DNA of 64,000 nucleotides from Ciona intestinalis (Eukaryota > Chordata > Ascidiacea > Phlebobranchia > Cionidae), in the NCBI RefSeq assembly GCF_000224145.3, contig NC_020173.2, positions 1,417,435-1,481,434 on the forward strand. The letters run 5' to 3'. The notes beneath the pieces are model-generated. The model had not been told where the DNA came from, did no database searches, and saw only the letters and a program-made list of their open reading frames with translations. Of the stretch, positions 59,450 to 64,000 are shown piece after piece; the stretch's first letter is position 1; each line of letters starts with the position of its first letter. A program made the translations under genes and the position numbers.

Positions 59450-59656
59450 TATAGTAGGGTTGGGAAAGATGGGACACCTTTAGGCTTTAACACATAATAT
59501 CGAAATATCCTGATCGTGTTTTAAACAACCAACAACGGTCTATGGGAGTTGTAAGGATACGGTTTTTCCTTTTCTTCCTTGGATGTTCTTTGTTTACTAC
59601 CAAATGGGACGAGAAAATAGAATAAAAAGGTCTCCCACCTCCCCCATCCTACTATA
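59450..59656. mobile_element. MITE copy
   Basis: TATAGTAGGGTTGGGAAAGA to CCCACCTCCCCCATCCTACT, complete. Confidence 0.85.
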
Positions 59657-59919
59657 TAGCAAGTCAAGGCAGACAGTAAAAACACCCGGATTCTCTGTAA
59701 TGATGGAAGCGTCTCTTCCGCTATTCGTGCACGTCATATACGCGTTTGTGTACGTTTAGTTGCATAAACAGATAATTTAAAAGTATAAGCTTAATTTTAA
59801 AGTGGTCATTGTCCTTCAACTTTTACAACTAATTTTGTATCCGTTTTACACAGGCTGCGGTTAGCTTAATTAATACAGTGAAGAAAATTAGCTCAATCAA
59901 TCATTTCTACTCTTCGCAT

Positions 59920-62900
59920 ATGGACAACAAATCTGATGTGTTAAGAATGCTCCCACACATAAGTACCGTACTGGATATCAACACATCAACAATGGCGGAT
60001 AATTCAAGTTCACTGCTAGCCAGTTTAAACCGGACTGAACTGGATTTCGTCACCAATATAACGAACGATGGCATTCCGATCATCGACTTTTCAAACGATC
60101 CAACAAAGCTTGCAATGGACTCTGCAATTAAATGGTTTTCCATTTGTATCCTAATAGAAGTTATGCTCGGTTTAGGTAAGCACGTAATAAAACAATCACA
60201 GTTCTCGAAATGCACGTTTCTTTGCTTTTGAACGGGTTTTGCATACATAGCAACATAGTGCACAACATGCCTATTATTGTACTCGTATATAGTACTGTGG
60301 GGTATAAAATGGTATACCATTTAGCACGTAAATCCTATATTTTCTGACCGGATTTAAACAAATGACAACATTTTTTTACAGTCGCAGAGTTATGGTTACA
60401 ATTATGTATAGTAGGGTGGGGGAAGATGGGACACTTTTCCATTATATTTTCTCGTCCGATTTGATAGTAAAAAAGAACATTCAAAGAATTATAAAACGGT
60501 ATCCTCGCGACTCCCATAGACCGTTGTTAATTGTTTAAAACACGATCAGGATATTTGGATATAATGCATCAAAAGTGTCCCATCTTACCCCACATTACTA
60601 TAAATATTTTTGTTTACTGCTTAGACAAAATGCCTAGTTTTGCATATTTTTGAACTTCTTCGTTTCCCATAGTACAACATATACCCAAAATTCTACTAAT
60701 ATTTTTAAGGTTGTGCTGTGGACATCGTAGTTTTAAAGGAACACATCAAACGTCCAATTGGAGTCGGCATTGCCGGTCTTTGCCAGTTCATTCTCATGCC
60801 ATTGATAGTATTTGGGTTAGCACAAGCATTACACTTGCATAAGGTCGCTGCAGTTGTTATGCTAATAACTGCAAGCGTACCGGGTGGAACGCTTTCAAAT
60901 ATCCTTGCTTATTTAATGGAAGGGGATCTAGCTTTAAGGTAAGCATGTTGTACACATGTGTGTGATAATTGTATTGCTGTTTACATAAACAGATAACTAT
61001 GTTTTGATGACCGATATGCACATCCGCTACTAATCCGTGAACAATGTGATTAGAACGCATCCATGTAATCGCCATTCAAGCCGCACTAAAAATGACGTAA
61101 CAAATCGGTAAACACACGAACTGTTCGGTCTGAAAACAACAACAAAACGAGACATGACACGCAGACTCAACCAGCAACTTTGTCGTTTACATCATTTGTT
61201 AAACTGGGAAATTAACACGACATGCAAAGATTCATACATGAATGCGTTTTATTTACCAACCGTTTTAAAACGTCTAACTTATGTACGTTACCACAACGAC
61301 CGCGTGTTTGTTATTGTTGTTCTTATAACAGGATATCGGTAAAGTACTGAGTAGTGTTTCTGTAATACTAAACTAATTAACCATACGTGGTTGCTAGTTT
61401 CCAGAACGACTTGTATATGCTACAATATTGTGTTTAGTAGTACTGTGGGATAAGATAGGATATCGTAAACATCTAATTTTCCTAATCGTGTGTTTAACAA
61501 TTTAACAACGCTCTTAGAGTCGAGAGTCTATATATGGTATTTTGGAAATACTCTTTGTCTAATACTAAATGAGACGAGAAATGAAAATGAAAACCTTTTT
61601 TACCACGCCCTTAAATTGCATAAGAACATTCCAGACTGCCCATGCTTATAATAAAACATCTAATCTTCTGTCCTCTAGCATGCTTATGACATCATGCTCT
61701 TCCATCCTCGCTTTTGCTTTCATTCCTCTCAACCTCTTCTTCTACGGATCACAATGGATGCCGAAGGACACGGACTACGCGACTCTCATCCCTTACACGT
61801 CCGTACTCCTCTCTCTCCTCTTGATGATGATCCCAGTTGCTCTTGGAGTACTCGTAAACTGGAAGTTCCCATCTGTAGCGCTGAGGATAATCCTGGTAAC
61901 TTAAAATGAAGATTTCTAACATATTGAAAGCATTAAGTTTAATATCCTGAAAATTGGCTTAATATGGACCTTTGATATATCCCCTTGCTGCTAATAAGAC
62001 ACCAAGTAGCTTTTGATGTACATCAAACTTGGCTGCATATATGGTAGGGTGGGGAAGATGAGACACCTTTAGCACAAAATATCCAAATTTCTTGATCGTG
62101 TTTTAAACAACTTACAACGGTCTCTGAGAGTCGTGAGCATACGGTTTTATAGTTCTTTAAATGTTCTTTGTTTACTACCAAATGGGACAAGAAAATAGAA
62201 TGAAAAGGTATCCCATTTTCCCCACCTAACTATATATAACTTCTGTATAACGGCCATTATACAGCAACGTTCATGTATAATGTATTAGTTTAAGCAACTT
62301 TAATCTGCCCGTATCTTAAACCTGTAATCCGCCAGGTGTGTAAAATACTTCTATGTCTTACTATTGTCTGCTTGGCTGTGTTGTCGGGTCTACTGTACCG
62401 GGATTCACTTCTACGTTTCATGCCAAACGAACTATGGCTGCTGTGTGTCTTTATGCCAATGGTTGGGTAAGATAACAGCATTGGATAGTAATAGATATTG
62501 ATGTTAAAAGTTGTTGCACGGCATGTTTAAATGAGGTGGATTTTTTTCTGTTTGACGTTCTGTGTTGCAAAAATTATAACAATTTTTAAAGCTTGATTTT
62601 AAGGTTACAGTATACGCACTCCCAGTTTGCTCACGCAGACGGCTATGTAATCAATGTCATGTAAAATATGCTTGTAGGCTTTGTTTAAACCAAATACCAT
62701 GTTAAAACACCTCTCAAATGCCATATCCTCTCTGGTTTCTTAAGTCAAACTGAAAGTTCCAGTTGTGAATTACATAAGCCGACATAGCCTGTTGCTTAAA
62801 GCAAACGTTAAATACTAATGTGCTACGTTACTTTTTGTTCAAACTAGTTCATTTCATTTCAGATTTGGCCTCGGCTACTTATTCTCTTTCGTCGCCCGAT

Positions 62901-63511
62901 TAAACTCGAAAACTCGCCGCACGGTAGCAGTAGAGACCGGTTGTCAAAATGGCCAACTGGGATGCGCAATTTTAAAAGTTGCTTTTCCAAATCACCTAAT
63001 CGGAAGTTTTTTCGTCTTTCCTCTCCTGTACTCCGTGTTCCAGCTGATCGAAGGCCTTCTCTTGGTTGCTCTCTTCAAGCTCACTTCTTCCAAAGAAGAG
63101 GAGGAAGAAGAGAAGAAGTCTCCTCCACGATCTCCTATTCGTCCTGATGCGTTTGAGAGATTTAGGAAGATTTCAGTTTACGCCATCGACAAAGTACGAC
63201 GAAGGTTCTCTCGCTCTTCAAGGTCAGACGACCGGAATCCGGTATGGGGCGATAAAGAACAAGGCATGACTGAATGTACTGTCCGCCCTAAAAGCGACCT
63301 TATGGCCTCTGGCAGCATTATAACGCCTGGAAGCAGCGCTATTATGTCGTCCGAGCCCGTCACCCCTGACGAATTACAGATGACCCGACCACCTATGCAA
63401 GGTCAAGCAACTGCAGAAACTGTTGTAGGGTCCGATATTAACAAATCTGACGATGAAGTCTTTTCGGAAAAAGTTGATTCTGGAATATCGAACCCTGCGT
63501 ATCAGAATTGA
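59920..63511 (+). CDS. SLC10-family sodium/bile-acid-type cotransporter
   Basis: Plasma-membrane Na+-coupled carrier of bile acids or sulphated steroids. Five exons: 59920-60175, 60710-60938, 61679-61895, 62336-62466, 62863-63511, giving 493 residues, longer than SLC10A1/A2 (about 350) through an extra tail. The N-terminus is extracellular-like with NTS, NSS, NRT and NIT glycosylation sites. Family blocks: RPIGVGIAGLCQFILMPL, then SVPGGTLSNILAY, then SMLMTSCSSILAF, PLNLFFYG, and VETGCQNGQLGCAILKVAFP, which holds the conserved E-x-G-x-Q-N Na+-site motif. The cytoplasmic tail of about 140 residues has acidic KEEEEEEKK, basic KVRRRFSRSSRS and many Ser/Thr, ending GISNPAYQN. The start chosen is the first ATG in frame; a later Met 10 codons on is possible. 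Confidence 0.94.
60287..60407. mobile_element. Half MITE interrupted by another MITE
   Basis: TATATAGTACTGTGGGGTAT opens a copy of the second subfamily that stops at ATTATG where the next element begins. SLC10 intron 1. Confidence 0.55.
60408..60602. mobile_element. MITE copy
   Basis: TATAGTAGGGTGGGGGAAGA to CCCATCTTACCCCACATTAC, complete. SLC10 intron 1. Confidence 0.88.
61436..61606. mobile_element. MITE copy of the second subfamily, one end lost
   Basis: TAGTAGTACTGTGGGATAAG, GATATCGTAAACATC and AACAACGCTCTTAGAGTCG match the copy at 50251-50439. SLC10 intron 2. Confidence 0.6.
62038..62235. mobile_element. MITE copy
   Basis: TATATGGTAGGGTGGGGAAG to TTTTCCCCACCTAACTATA, complete. SLC10 intron 3. 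Confidence 0.85.
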
Positions 63512-64000
63512 CCTTGCTTGCGACTTCAACCAAACAACATTAAAAAATCAATAATTTAACTGCCGAGCAGGCAGAGGGAAATGTGGTGTACGGTCGGGGT
63601 GGCTCAAGTCCCAGGAGGTTACTGCTTTGTGCTTCCTTAAATGTCATGAACTAAAACTGGGTTCAACATTTAGCAACAGTTCCGACTGCAGCGTAGCATG
63701 CCCTTAACTTCTAACCTGGCCAGTGGTTAACCCCTAGGTTCAAATTTTTTATCCATTTGAAAAAAAACTTATTTCAAATTAGCAATTTTCTGCAAAAAAA
63801 TGAACTGTTGCAAACCCTTAGCCATTACACCTCTGCAACAACTTCAAACAGAAGCACTTCGTTTTGTAAATATAATTTTCTCTTGCATTGTATGTTCATT
63901 TAACAATATTCTACGCGTATCGACTATATAACACTCGCACACGTCACCAGCTTTTAGCAAAAATTTTCAACAAAATTTGCACAAACGAAAATACGTACAG
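63512..64000. other. 3' flank of the SLC10-type gene
   Basis: No gene recognised. An AT-rich stretch with GAACTGTTGCA-like and poly-A/T runs; the part from 63560 to 63740 may be a decayed repeat but I cannot assign it. Confidence 0.4.

Larger units (their letters stand above)
57641..59919. other. Region between NLR copy and SLC10 gene
   Basis: It contains a MITE end (57641-57680) and two MITEs (58467-58665 and 59450-59656). A (+) frame ending at 58110 (about 58009-58110, SPEKKDFEKIGLEFQAHGY) looks somewhat protein-like after an AG, but has no partner exon that I can see. No certain gene. Confidence 0.5.

Noticed and set aside
1-64000. Retrovirus, LTR element or Polinton remnants
   Set aside because: No reverse transcriptase, integrase, protease, capsid or envelope-like frame and no paired long terminal repeats were seen.

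Overview
The window looks like AT-rich, intron-rich chordate DNA, most likely from a sea squirt of the genus Ciona. The basis is compact multi-exon genes of clear metazoan type, short introns, many short terminal-inverted-repeat elements (MITEs), tRNA-like SINEs with ATTC tails, and signs of a highly heterozygous draft assembly. Three gaps of exactly 50 N lie at 4420-4469, 9750-9799 and 56713-56762. The genus is inferred from repeat style and gene structure; no database search was possible.

Layout. 1-1974 (+) holds the last three exons of a beta-1,4-galactosyltransferase. 2566-3546 is a hAT-type element. 3839-4419 has unassigned (+) coding-like pieces and a G-rich array. 4992-16555 (-) is a mitochondrial-type glycerol-3-phosphate acyltransferase (GPAM), whose C-terminal end probably falls in or beyond a gap. 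17489-18070 (+) is a small two-helix membrane protein. 18880-20965 (-) is a HAD phosphatase of the PGP (glycerol-3-phosphate/phosphoglycolate phosphatase) type, and 21112-22849 (-) is the tRNA-splicing endonuclease subunit TSEN2. 23405-33633 (+) is SERAC1, 654 residues, the same length as I recall for the human protein. 33956-37826 (+) is a serine racemase/threonine dehydratase-like PLP enzyme. 38083-40348 (-) is a SETMAR-type SET methyltransferase without a transposase part. 41057-42344 (-) is SLC7A6OS/Iwr1, with upstream leader exons that carry an extra small reading frame.

45070-51505 (+) is a NACHT-LRR (NLR) gene whose distal half is repeated as a broken inverted copy at 53705-57640. 59920-63511 (+) is an SLC10-type sodium/bile-acid transporter. 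Mobile DNA is dense from 44 to 62 kb, where one MITE family appears roughly every 1 kb.

How genes relate. GPAM acylates glycerol-3-phosphate, PGP-type enzymes can hydrolyse it, and SERAC1 acts in phosphatidylglycerol remodelling, so three lipid-linked genes sit within about 30 kb. TSEN2-PGP and SERAC1-racemase are tight same-strand pairs that could be co-transcribed, as happens in Ciona, where polycistronic RNAs are resolved by spliced-leader trans-splicing. The most unusual structure is the roughly 4 kb inverted NLR repeat with a 1.8 kb centre. I saw no retrovirus, LTR element, Polinton or CRISPR array.
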